Shown here: one piece after another, positions 26,654 through 34,694 of the stretch
Layout: each line of letters starts with the position of its first letter
How positions within the stretch are numbered: position 1 is the stretch's first letter
Assembly (NCBI RefSeq): GCF_900116615.1
Contig: NZ_FPBF01000007.1
Span: forward strand, 1 to 64,000
Source: Algoriphagus locisalis
GTDB taxonomy: Bacteria > Bacteroidota > Bacteroidia > Cytophagales > Cyclobacteriaceae
Reading direction: 5' to 3'
DNA: 64,000 nucleotides
Program-made: the position numbers and the translations under genes
Notes under the pieces: generated by a model
Databases searched by the model: none
What the model was told of the DNA's origin: nothing
The model's input: only the letters and a program-made list of their open reading frames with translations

Positions 26654-28042
26654 CTACCCTATCCCCGTTCCCAGCCAATCGCCCCGATGTCTGATCGTTC
26701 TTATTTTCCAATGGCCAGTTTTGTAATAAATAAAGGCTACCAATGCTGCTATAAAATTGGAAATCGGGAATGCCCACCAAATTCCCTCGAAAGCCAGCGT
26801 AGTTTTCTGAGAAAGTACAAATGCTGTTGGAAATCGTACGATCCATAAACTAAAGATGGAAATCAATAAAGAAGCTTGGGTAAACCTAGCACCGTTAAAT
26901 AGACCATTTAAAACCTGATTAACTCCCAAAAGCCCAAAACTAGGTGCCATAATTCTAATAAAAGTTGCTCCGTCTTTGATCACTTCCGGATCATTTGGGA
27001 CGAAGAAAGCCGTCAATGTCTCCGCAAAAACAAATAACAAAAGTCCTATTCCAGTCAGCCCAAAGAAGGCAACTTTCACACTTAGATTACCAATACTTTC
27101 AGCTCTTTTTATTTTAGAAGCACCAATATTCTGACCTACCATGGTTGTGGTGGCCATCGCTAGTCCTTGCGCAGGCACAATTACTAAACTCAAAATTCTT
27201 GCCCCTATCCCATAAGCAGCTACCACTCCGCTTCCAAAACTCGTAACCAACATAACTAAAACCGTCAAAACCGCAGAGCGTGAGGATTGCTCTAAACTGG
27301 CTGGAATACCCAATTCAAACATTCGCCTGATCCACTGGAAGTCTGGTTTCATATCCGCAAGACGGATTTTGATGCCTTTTTTACCTCTAAACAAAATCAC
27401 AATTCCGACCAGAGCTGATAAGCCTTGCGTGATAATACTTGCCACAGCTGCACCAGCCACACCATAGCCTTCGATGGAACCAAAACCAAAAATGAAAAGT
27501 GGATCTAAGACCAGATTTAATAATACCGTCCCAAGCACGATATACATGGGCATCAGCACATTTCCAATGCCTCGCATCAGCGATTGGAAAGTGAAAAACA
27601 TAAAGAGAAAAACAAATCCAAAGGATGAAACCTGGAAATACTTGACCGAATCATCCAGCGTTTCTGGCCCAGCACCCACCAAATTCATCAAAGGAGATGC
27701 GCCAACATAGCCTAAAACGGCCAGCATTGCCGACACAAAAAAGATAACAACCACCGTCTGAGAAGCACTGAAATCTATCATTCGCTGATCATCGGCGCCT
27801 TTGTATTGGGAAACGATAACTGTACCCGCCAAAGTAAGCCCAGCCCCAAGAGATAAAACCAAAAACAAAATCGGAAAACTGATACTCACTGCTGCTACAG
27901 CATTTGCCCCAAGTCTTCCTAACCAAAAAGTATCGATTAACTGATAAGCAGTCTGGAGAATATTAGCCATGATGATCGGCCAAGCCAAGGAAAAAAGGCT
28001 CCTGATTAAACTCCCTTGTGACAAATCTGACTTTTTACTCAT
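26654..28042 (-). CDS. MATE family efflux transporter (second copy)
   Basis: A 462-residue, twelve-helix inner-membrane exporter. It starts with the MATE segment GSLIRSLFSLAWPIIMANILQ and TFWLGRLGANAVAAVS, has QSLMRGIGNVLMPM in the first half and NGLFNGARFTQASLLIS in the second. It belongs to a different MATE subgroup from the gene at 24122-25501, judging by the poor match between them. It lies directly upstream of the NagB-like gene on the same strand (86 bases). Confidence 0.92.
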   Translation of the reverse strand: MSKKSDLSQGSLIRSLFSLAWPIIMANILQTAYQLIDTFWLGRLGANAVAAVSISFPILFLVLSLGAGLTLAGTVIVSQYKGADDQRMIDFSASQTVVVIFFVSAMLAVLGYVGASPLMNLVGAGPETLDDSVKYFQVSSFGFVFLFMFFTFQSLMRGIGNVLMPMYIVLGTVLLNLVLDPLFIFGFGSIEGYGVAGAAVASIITQGLSALVGIVILFRGKKGIKIRLADMKPDFQWIRRMFELGIPASLEQSSRSAVLTVLVMLVTSFGSGVVAAYGIGARILSLVIVPAQGLAMATTTMVGQNIGASKIKRAESIGNLSVKVAFFGLTGIGLLLFVFAETLTAFFVPNDPEVIKDGATFIRIMAPSFGLLGVNQVLNGLFNGARFTQASLLISIFSLWIVRFPTAFVLSQKTTLAFEGIWWAFPISNFIAALVAFIYYKTGHWKIRTIRHRGDWLGTGIG

Positions 28043-28194
28043 TCATCTAAAATCTAGCTTTTCACTTGATATCCTAAGATGCTAGTAATATTCTGAAATC
28101 AGAAATTTGTGCTTCAAGAAGAAACCGCTTTGGTTAAATTTTTATTTGGGATCATCTTCACGCTATAATCAATCCTGCCGTCCCCGCCACAGTA

Positions 28195-28360
28195 TGCTGG
28201 ACTTGCGACTTGATACGATCTACTCGCTACTTATATCTAAAATCCTAGCTCTTATTCCTTTTCACTAAAATCTAGCACCTTGACTCAAGATTCTTGAATC
28301 TTGATTCTTATGTCTTGATTCTAGCATCTTATTACTTGATACTAAAGTCTTGCTACTCCC
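28195..28360. repeat. Degenerate low-complexity spacer
   Basis: The gap between the MATE gene and tryptophan 2,3-dioxygenase (about 320 nt) contains no gene. Its second half is built from drifting short words such as CTTGATTCT, CTTGATACT, ATCTAGCACC and ATTCTAGCAT, so it looks like an expanded and mutated simple repeat. A short self-complementary piece (AAGATTCTTGAATCTT) is included. Shorter stretches of similar style occur at about 10342-10400 and 42840-42880. Confidence 0.6.
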
Positions 28361-28365
28361 AAAAC

Positions 28366-29325
28366 CTACTCTTCCCCAAAAATCTCCTTCACTACCCAGC
28401 CTTTTCCCCACTGCTCTTTTTCTTCCTCTGTCCATAGCTCAGGATAGAAAATAACCTTCTGGAAGCGCGGAGGCAGGTATTTCTGCCAGTTCGTTCCGCC
28501 AGTAGCAGCTATGTCAATCGGATCTCTTTGGAGAAAACGTACCGCAGATTTATAGTGCGCCAATGGCCAGAAAACATTAGCTTTCAGGTCAAACTGCTTC
28601 ATCTCCTCGGTCAACTCATCAGATGGATCAGACAAATCTATGTACCGCTGCCAAAGATTCTTGCGTCTATAGGCATCGATAAGATCCATCAGTTTTTTGC
28701 TGTATTTGGCTTCAAAATTCTTCAGCGTGAGCGTTTTCTCACCTGTCGCCAATTCTACTGCTCCCTGCTGCCAATAGAGGTTTTCAAAAATCTCATCCGT
28801 CGGCGTATGGAAATCAGGATCTGTACGCTTATCCAAAGCAACTAAATTAAAAGCATCTGCTGCCATCAGTTCTATCTCTCGATATTGGGCACTCTGGAAA
28901 CCACTTGCAGGTAGCAAAGACATTCGGAATTTGAGAAATTGTTCCTGTTCCATGCCTTTCCACATCATCGCAAAAGAGCCGATCAACTGATCAAAATACA
29001 TATTGATCCGCCCCAATCTAGCTTTGAAAAATTCCTCCGTAATCGGCTGAAGTTCTGCAATCTGCTCCATCTCAGAAATAATCAGCTTGAAATATAGCTC
29101 CGTGATCTGATGATAGATAATAAATATCTTTTCGTCTTTAAATGAGGTCTTTGGCTGCTGCAGCGAAAGCAACACATCCAGATTGATATAGTCCCAATAG
29201 GCCAAGTAATCCGCATATTGCAACCCTTCCAGGTAAGAAAGCATATCCTGACCGGAAGCTTTGAATTTCTGCTGAAGCAGTTCAATTTTATCTAATATCT
29301 TGGGATCAAATTGGGATTCCTCCAT
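28366..29325 (-). CDS. kynA: Tryptophan 2,3-dioxygenase
   Basis: A haem enzyme that opens the indole ring of tryptophan to N-formylkynurenine. The 319-residue protein has YHQITELYFK at 71-80 (substrate-binding His72), LLPASGFQSAQ at 137-147, haem-ligand His257 in WPLAHYKSAVRF, and the ATGGTNW substrate loop at about 274-279. It is divergent from the GCDH gene, with about 120 nt between starts. Glutaryl-CoA is the downstream product of the full tryptophan/lysine degradation route, so the pairing makes metabolic sense. Other kyn genes are not in the window. Confidence 0.93.
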   Translation of the reverse strand: MEESQFDPKILDKIELLQQKFKASGQDMLSYLEGLQYADYLAYWDYINLDVLLSLQQPKTSFKDEKIFIIYHQITELYFKLIISEMEQIAELQPITEEFFKARLGRINMYFDQLIGSFAMMWKGMEQEQFLKFRMSLLPASGFQSAQYREIELMAADAFNLVALDKRTDPDFHTPTDEIFENLYWQQGAVELATGEKTLTLKNFEAKYSKKLMDLIDAYRRKNLWQRYIDLSDPSDELTEEMKQFDLKANVFWPLAHYKSAVRFLQRDPIDIAATGGTNWQKYLPPRFQKVIFYPELWTEEEKEQWGKGWVVKEIFGEE

Positions 29326-29443
29326 GAGTACTTTTAGGATAAAAAGGTAGTATTTTCGTCAGCGATCTAGTTAATTAGGATCAGCTGGAGATTTTAAAAT
29401 CCCGACAAAAGTCACAGATTCATTCTATAAAACCAAAAAAACC

Positions 29444-30649
29444 ATGGAGTCAATTGAAATCCGAAAGTCATTAAAGCAAGATACCTTCGAAGGCGTTGAT
29501 TTTTTAGACCTAGATGATTTACTCACAGATGAGCATAAATTGATCAGAACTTCCATCCGGGATTTTGTCAAAAAGGAGATATCTCCTTACATAGAAGATT
29601 GGGCCCAGAAAGCTCACTTCCCTACAGAAATCGTCAAGAAATTCGGTGATGTAGGAGCTTTTGGACCGCAGATTCCCGAGCAATACGGAGGCGGCGGCTT
29701 GGATTACATTTCCTATGGTTTGATCATGCAGGAGATTGAGCGAGGGGATTCGGGCATGCGTTCAACGGCATCTGTACAAGGTTCGCTGGTGATGTACCCT
29801 ATCTATAAATTCGGATCCGAGGAACAGCGAAACAAATACCTACCAAAACTAGCTTCAGGAGAAATGCTGGGTTGCTTCGGATTGACCGAACCAGATCATG
29901 GTTCCAACCCATCCGGAATGGTGACCAACTTCAAAGATATGGGTGATCACTACTTGCTCAATGGTGCCAAAATGTGGATCTCCAATTCACCGGAAGCAGA
30001 CATTGCGGTAGTCTGGGCAAAAAATGAAGAAGACCGAATTCATGGTTTGATCGTGGAGCGGGGAATGGAAGGATTCACTTCGCCGGAAACTCACGGCAAA
30101 TGGTCGCTTCGGGCTTCCTGCACCGGAGAATTGGTATTCGATAATGTAAAGGTTCCTAAAGAAAATCTACTTCCTGGCAAATCAGGTTTGGGAGCGCCAC
30201 TGATGTGCTTGGATTCTGCACGATTTGGCATCGCCTGGGGAGCAATCGGCGCTGCGATGGACTGTTATGAGTCTGCAAGAAAGTATGCTGCTGAGCGTAT
30301 CCAATTCGGGAAACCAATCGCAGGTTTTCAATTGGTACAGAAAAAGCTCTCTGAAATGCTTACCGAAATCACGAAAGCCCAACTTCTAGCTTGGAAAGTA
30401 GGCAAGATGATGAATGCCGGAAAAGCCAAAACTGTCCATATCTCCATGGCAAAGCGAAACAATGTGGAAATGGCGCTTAACATCGCTCGGGAAGCAAGAC
30501 AAATCCATGGTGGAATGGGCATCACAGGAGAATATCCGATTATGCGTCATATGATGAATTTGGAATCGGTAATCACTTACGAAGGAACCCATGATATTCA
30601 CTTGTTGATTTTAGGTCAGGAGATAACTGGGATTCCTGCTTTTGTGTAG
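29444..30649 (+). CDS. gcdH: Glutaryl-CoA dehydrogenase (acyl-CoA dehydrogenase family)
   Basis: A 401-residue FAD enzyme that oxidises and decarboxylates glutaryl-CoA to crotonyl-CoA. Motifs are the flavin-binding FGLTEPDHGSNPSGM, the [20 protein letters not shown] segment and the terminal [11 protein letters not shown] with the catalytic Glu, then [11 protein letters not shown], all typical of GCDH. The last 52 codons (30491-30646) recur downstream at 31724-31879 as a detached copy with only synonymous changes, so the 3' end is duplicated around an inserted gene. The complete gene carries the upstream version. Confidence 0.92.
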   Translation: MESIEIRKSLKQDTFEGVDFLDLDDLLTDEHKLIRTSIRDFVKKEISPYIEDWAQKAHFPTEIVKKFGDVGAFGPQIPEQYGGGGLDYISYGLIMQEIERGDSGMRSTASVQGSLVMYPIYKFGSEEQRNKYLPKLASGEMLGCFGLTEPDHGSNPSGMVTNFKDMGDHYLLNGAKMWISNSPEADIAVVWAKNEEDRIHGLIVERGMEGFTSPETHGKWSLRASCTGELVFDNVKVPKENLLPGKSGLGAPLMCLDSARFGIAWGAIGAAMDCYESARKYAAERIQFGKPIAGFQLVQKKLSEMLTEITKAQLLAWKVGKMMNAGKAKTVHISMAKRNNVEMALNIAREARQIHGGMGITGEYPIMRHMMNLESVITYEGTHDIHLLILGQEITGIPAFV

Positions 30650-31723
30650 GGAATTTTACCGCGGAGGGAAACGCAGAGGGCGTAAGAATAAAAATTCATA
30701 TCCATAATAGTGTCATCTATATTTCTAGGTAGATTAGTTTTTAGTATAACTTGAAAAATGAATGGACAAAGATTTTTCATTATCCCCTAAGCAGATTGAA
30801 AATCGGATTTTTTCTATCCGAGGAGTTCAGGTTATGCTAGATAGTCACTTAGCGGAGATTTATAATGTCACCACAGGAAGACTAAATGAGCAAGTAAAGA
30901 GAAATAGTGAGCGATTTCCTGAAGACTTTATGTTTCAGCTTACGCAAGTCGAATGGGACAATTTGTTAGTACAACTTGCTAAATCGAATCTAAGATCGCA
31001 AAATGCGATCTTAGAAAATGAAAGAGGCAAACATCGTAAATACCTTCCTTACGTTTTCACCGAACAAGGAGTAGCTGGATTGTCAGGAGTACTTAAAAGT
31101 GAAACTGCTACAAAAGTTCATGTGGCAATTATGCGAGCTTTCGTAGCAATGCGCAAACTGATTCAGGGAAACCAGTTAATTTACGACCGCTTGGATCGTC
31201 TAGAATTAAAGCAACTTGAAACCAATCAACAATTTGAACAGGTATTTAAAGCTTTAGAAAGTAAAGAATTGATCCCGAATCAAGGTGTTTTTTTTGATGG
31301 GCAAGTATTTGATGCGTATGAACTAGCATCAAAAATTATTCGATCTTCCAAGCAAAGTATACTATTGATAGACAACTACATCGATGAAAGTACGCTTACC
31401 CTTTTATCAAAGAAAAATGAAAATGTGGAAGTGCTTTTACTAACCAAAGTAATTAGCAAGCAACTGAGCTTGGATGTAGAAAAAGCCAATGCCCAATATG
31501 GCAAGTTCATAGTAAAGCCCTTCACAAACAGCCATGATCGTTTTCTAATAATTGACAAAACGGAGATTTACCATCTAGGGGCATCGCTAAAGGATTTAGG
31601 TAAAAAATGGTTCGCTTTTTCCAAGCTTGAAAAAGAAAGTGTAAGTAGCATGTTGAATAAGATATCATTGTTAATTTAAGCATATGATTGGTAGACAAAA
31701 ATCATTAAAATTATTTCTCTCAT
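30650..31723 (+). mobile_element. Inserted segment with ORF6N gene between gcdH 3' copies
   Basis: About 1.07 kb between the gcdH stop and the detached second copy of the gcdH 3' end. It holds one gene (ORF6N/PLD-like) and no recognisable transposase or integrase. The flanking copies suggest acquisition by recombination at gcdH. The mobile nature is inference. Confidence 0.55.
30762..31679 (+). CDS. ORF6N-domain DNA-binding protein with PLD-like C-terminal region
   Basis: A 305-residue protein. Residues about 8-125 form the ORF6N domain (IFSIRGVQVMLDSHLAEIYNV, NEQVKRNSERFPEDFMFQLT, LPYVFTEQGVAGLSGVL), a DNA-binding module shared with phages and mobile elements. After a coiled linker (about 125-165) the C-terminal part (about 170-300) has ILLIDNYIDESTLTLLSK and SHDRFLIIDKTEIYHLGASLKDLG. 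That arrangement resembles one half of a phospholipase-D-type nuclease, but the canonical HxK is HDR. The gene is A/T-rich and lies between duplicated gcdH 3' ends, so it is probably horizontally acquired. Function unknown. Confidence 0.82.
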   Translation: MDKDFSLSPKQIENRIFSIRGVQVMLDSHLAEIYNVTTGRLNEQVKRNSERFPEDFMFQLTQVEWDNLLVQLAKSNLRSQNAILENERGKHRKYLPYVFTEQGVAGLSGVLKSETATKVHVAIMRAFVAMRKLIQGNQLIYDRLDRLELKQLETNQQFEQVFKALESKELIPNQGVFFDGQVFDAYELASKIIRSSKQSILLIDNYIDESTLTLLSKKNENVEVLLLTKVISKQLSLDVEKANAQYGKFIVKPFTNSHDRFLIIDKTEIYHLGASLKDLGKKWFAFSKLEKESVSSMLNKISLLI

Positions 31724-31882
31724 GAAGCCAGACAAATCCATGGAGGAATGGGAATCACAGGAGAATATCCGATCATGCGCCATATGATGAACCTGGAATC
31801 AGTGATCACCTATGAAGGAACGCATGATATTCACTTGCTGATATTAGGTCAGGAGATTACTGGGATTCCTGCTTTTGTGTGA
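31724..31882 (+). pseudogene. Detached duplicate of the gcdH 3' end
   Basis: This 159-nt stretch encodes the same 52 C-terminal residues as gcdH codons 350-401 (starting [10 protein letters not shown], ending TGIPAFV) in the same frame up to a stop. Reading codon by codon, 15 codons differ from the upstream copy, all synonymously, and the stop is TGA instead of TAG. No start or upstream part is present. The following about 30 nt also keep loose similarity to the sequence after the gcdH stop. Confidence 0.93.
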
Positions 31883-31985
31883 GGGATTTTTATCGGGAGG
31901 AGGGCACGGAGCGCTCAATTAGAGATTAATAATATATATAGGAAATAACCCCAATTGCGGAAATAGTACGTTACCATTTATTACT

Positions 31986-32750
31986 ATGCATATCGTTAAG
32001 TTGAATATTACAGGTAAACAAGTTGGTTCGGAACAGTTCTTTGAATTCTCAGCTTATTACTTTTGATCACTATATCGGACTAATCAAATAATAAATCAAG
32101 AATGGCAGTATGAACCTATTGAAGATGGATTAAGTCTGAACCTTTTTTGTCCTGAAAAAGCTTCATATTCTGAAAAAAATTCTACCATCTATGGTAACAG
32201 ATGGAAAAAAAGAATTGAAGAAGAGTTAGAATGTATATTTGAATTCAAATATATTGGATTAGACCCTGAATTTGGAAAAACTATCATTCCACAAAAGCTA
32301 GACTTTTTAATTCTCAAAGCAGCAAGGTTTTCCCCATTAATAGAAGGGGAATCAATGAGTCAAATTCCATTATATAAAATTCCTTACACCCATCATGATG
32401 GTCAATCTTATAATGATATAAACTTCTGGGAAGACAATTACCAGCAAATTGAGGGTCTTTGGTATAATAGTGTAGTAGGTGAACGATGGACTCAAAGTCA
32501 ATTACAAAATCATGATAGTGATTTAAGTAAACAAGGGAGAGATTGTTGTAGAAAAATTGAGGAAGTTACTGGTGTGCCCACATACTATTTCCTTTTCAAC
32601 TATAGGGCTTGGGGTCAAAAAAAAGATAAAGAAAGAAAATGCCCTAACTGTGGACAAAATTGGCTATCGCAAGATTTAACACTTAATGATCATTTTGCAT
32701 TTAAGTGTGATGATTGCAGATTAGTGTCAGAACTTTCATCCAATAAATAG
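31986..32750 (+). pseudogene. Broken DUF2310 Zn-ribbon protein gene
   Basis: From the ATG at 31986 one frame runs to 32750 and is interrupted only by TGA at 32064-32066 (codon 27). The C-terminal half carries the DUF2310 pattern: IPLYKIPYTHHDGQSY, DNYQQIEGLWYNS, CRKIEEVTGVPTYYFLFNYR, then a zinc ribbon CPNCGQNW...CDDCRLVSELS. Near the stop the shifted frame reads FDHYIGL, so two nearby compensating indels are another possible cause. The family is described only as possible nucleic-acid-binding. An internal ATG at 32355 could yield a 131-residue fragment with the ribbon. Confidence 0.8.
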
Positions 32751-32820
32751 AAAAACAAAAAGGTAACAGGATGTATAACGCATTTTACAACAAACCTTAA
32801 CTTCTCCCCACTAAAACACT

Positions 32821-33861
32821 ATGCCCAAATCCAAAACCAAACAAACCCTCCGAATCCTCTTTATTCTTGCAAGTATAGGTTCGCTATATTTTGTTCCTTG
32901 GCCGTTGGTGAAAGCTTGGATCAGGCCCCTACCCGATACGGTTCAGGAACAGCTGGAAGAAGGTGTTGAACAGGGCTTTGATGGAATGATTGTTTACGTG
33001 GAGCAAGGCGGAAAGTCCCCAGAGTTTTATGCCGCAGGCTGGCACGATCGGGAAAAGAAAATCCCTGCCTATCCTCAGGCACTATTTAAGATTGCCAGTA
33101 TCACTAAGCTTTATGTTGCTGTGGCTACCACTAAGCTTGTCAAGGAAGGACGCTTGTCTCTGGACAAAACGGTAGCTGAATACTTTCCGGAACTGGCAGG
33201 AAGGATTGAGAATTCGGATAGAATCACCTTGAGGATGATGGTGCAGCATAGATCAGGCATTCCCAACTTTGTAGATCATCCAGATTACTGGACTAATCCT
33301 CCCAAGAATAAGGAAGAGACTTTAGCTTATGGATTGGATTTACCCGCTGACTTTGAACCCGGTGAAAGCTATGGCTATTCGAATACGAATTATAGGCTGA
33401 TCTCTGATCTCATTGACAAGACGGTTGGCTATCCTCATCAGCAATATATCCGGGAAGAGATTCTGACCCCACTTGGGCTGAAAAACACCTACACTTCCCT
33501 AACTGAAGTAAATATGGATGAGGTGATGAGCGGGTATTACGTGGGTGTTGACCAAGATTTCAAAACAGAAAACACAGGCTTAATGCTTGCCACTGCTGAA
33601 GATGTGGGGATTTTCCTTCGGGCGTTAAATGATGGCTCGGTATTCAAGGAAGGGGAACAGGAGATCTATACTGACATTTATGTGTACGAACACACCGGTT
33701 TACTTCCCGGCTACCAGAGCATCGCCAAGTACTTCCCAGACATAGATACGGTGGTCATTCAGTTTAATAACACCAGCAACTTTAATGGCTATGATTGGAG
33801 TTTGGCAGAAATTATCTACGGCCGTGTGGTGAAGATTGTGAGACGAAACAAGGAAGGGTGA
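32821..33861 (+). CDS. Beta-lactamase-family serine hydrolase
   Basis: A 346-residue protein of the class C beta-lactamase/DD-peptidase-like group with one N-terminal membrane anchor or signal (about 10-30). The SxxK motif is SITK at 93-96, the YxN motif is YSN at 186-188, and the third motif is EHTGLLPG near 295-302 (HTG in place of KTG, usual in this group). Such proteins act as peptidases, esterases or cell-wall enzymes, and the substrate cannot be read here. Monocistronic. Confidence 0.87.
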   Translation: MPKSKTKQTLRILFILASIGSLYFVPWPLVKAWIRPLPDTVQEQLEEGVEQGFDGMIVYVEQGGKSPEFYAAGWHDREKKIPAYPQALFKIASITKLYVAVATTKLVKEGRLSLDKTVAEYFPELAGRIENSDRITLRMMVQHRSGIPNFVDHPDYWTNPPKNKEETLAYGLDLPADFEPGESYGYSNTNYRLISDLIDKTVGYPHQQYIREEILTPLGLKNTYTSLTEVNMDEVMSGYYVGVDQDFKTENTGLMLATAEDVGIFLRALNDGSVFKEGEQEIYTDIYVYEHTGLLPGYQSIAKYFPDIDTVVIQFNNTSNFNGYDWSLAEIIYGRVVKIVRRNKEG

Positions 33862-34004
33862 TTGCTCTAAAAATGAAAAATCTGCGTAGAATCAGCGTAC
33901 TTTTCTGCGTAAATCTGCGGGAAACACTCATTCACTAATTCAATACCGTTAAGCAGATTCAGCAAAAAAATCAGGAAAAGACAAATTTTAAGTATTTTTG
34001 GTAT

Positions 34005-34307
34005 ATGAACATCAAAGACAAAGATCTAAACCATATCAAAAAGCTCTGTGAAAAATACAGGGTTCGGACATTTTCTGCATTTGGTTCAGTTAACCGCGAT
34101 GATTTTAGTGATGATTCCGATATAGACTTTGTTGTGGATTTTGATGAAAGTGACCCATTCAAATACACCGATTTATATTTTGGGCTTAAAGAAAACCTTG
34201 AGAATTTATTAAAACGCCAGATTGACCTGGTTGAAGAGCGAGGAATAAAAAATAGATTTTTTAAAAAAGAGCTTAATGAAACAAAAGTTCTAATTTATGG
34301 ACAATAA
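34005..34307 (+). CDS. mntA: MntA-like nucleotidyltransferase antitoxin
   Basis: A 100-residue minimal nucleotidyltransferase. The signature GSx10DxD is present: Gly27-Ser28 and Asp39/Asp41 in DDSDIDFVVDF. In MntA/HepT systems this protein adds AMP to a tyrosine of the HepT toxin and so inactivates it. The gene overlaps the next by 11 bases, the typical coupled arrangement. It lies in the accessory part of the window, next to a decayed gene and an inserted gene. Confidence 0.88.
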   Translation: MNIKDKDLNHIKKLCEKYRVRTFSAFGSVNRDDFSDDSDIDFVVDFDESDPFKYTDLYFGLKENLENLLKRQIDLVEERGIKNRFFKKELNETKVLIYGQ

Positions 34308-34632
34308 GGTAAGTGCTTGGCTTGAAGACATAAATAGATCTATTGACGAGATTTTTGAGTTTCTTCCAGAAAAAAGAGATTTTTTCGAATATCAATCTGA
34401 CCTCAAAACAAAGAAAGCAGTAGAGAGAAATATCGAAATAATTGGAGAAGCAATTAATAGAATTTCAAAAAACAAGAGTAGTCAGTTTGAAATAAAAAAC
34501 GCTCAAAAAATCATTGGAACAAGAAATAGGATCGCTCACGAATATGATAATATTTCCGACGAACTTATTTGGACTATTATTATCCGAGAGTTACCTAAGC
34601 TTAAAAAAGAAGTAATAAAATTAATGAAGTAA
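34297..34632 (+). CDS. hepT: HepT-like ribonuclease toxin
   Basis: A 111-residue all-helical HEPN-type protein with the RX4HXY motif intact: Arg76, His81 and Tyr83 in RNRIAHEY. In the characterised systems the Arg/His pair cleaves RNA and the Tyr is AMPylated by the partner. The toxin follows the antitoxin with overlap and ends just before an intrinsic terminator, so the pair is one transcript. Confidence 0.88.
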   Translation: MDNKVSAWLEDINRSIDEIFEFLPEKRDFFEYQSDLKTKKAVERNIEIIGEAINRISKNKSSQFEIKNAQKIIGTRNRIAHEYDNISDELIWTIIIRELPKLKKEVIKLMK

Positions 34633-34642
34633 TGATTCATCA

Positions 34643-34677
34643 AAAAAGCCTCACAAAATGATTTTGTAAGGCTTTTT
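34643..34677. terminator. Convergent terminator between hepT and the type IX cargo gene
   Basis: A stem of about 15 bp (AAAAAGCCTCACAAAA with TTTTGTAAGGCTTTTT, one mismatch) around a TGA loop, with A-run and T-run on the two sides. Confidence 0.85.
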
Positions 34678-34694
34678 AAATGATATTCGAATTC

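Noticed and set aside
32064..32066. TGA read as selenocysteine in the DUF2310 gene
   Set aside because: No Cys is expected at this position and no selenoprotein machinery or SECIS-like structure is evident; a mutation is simpler.
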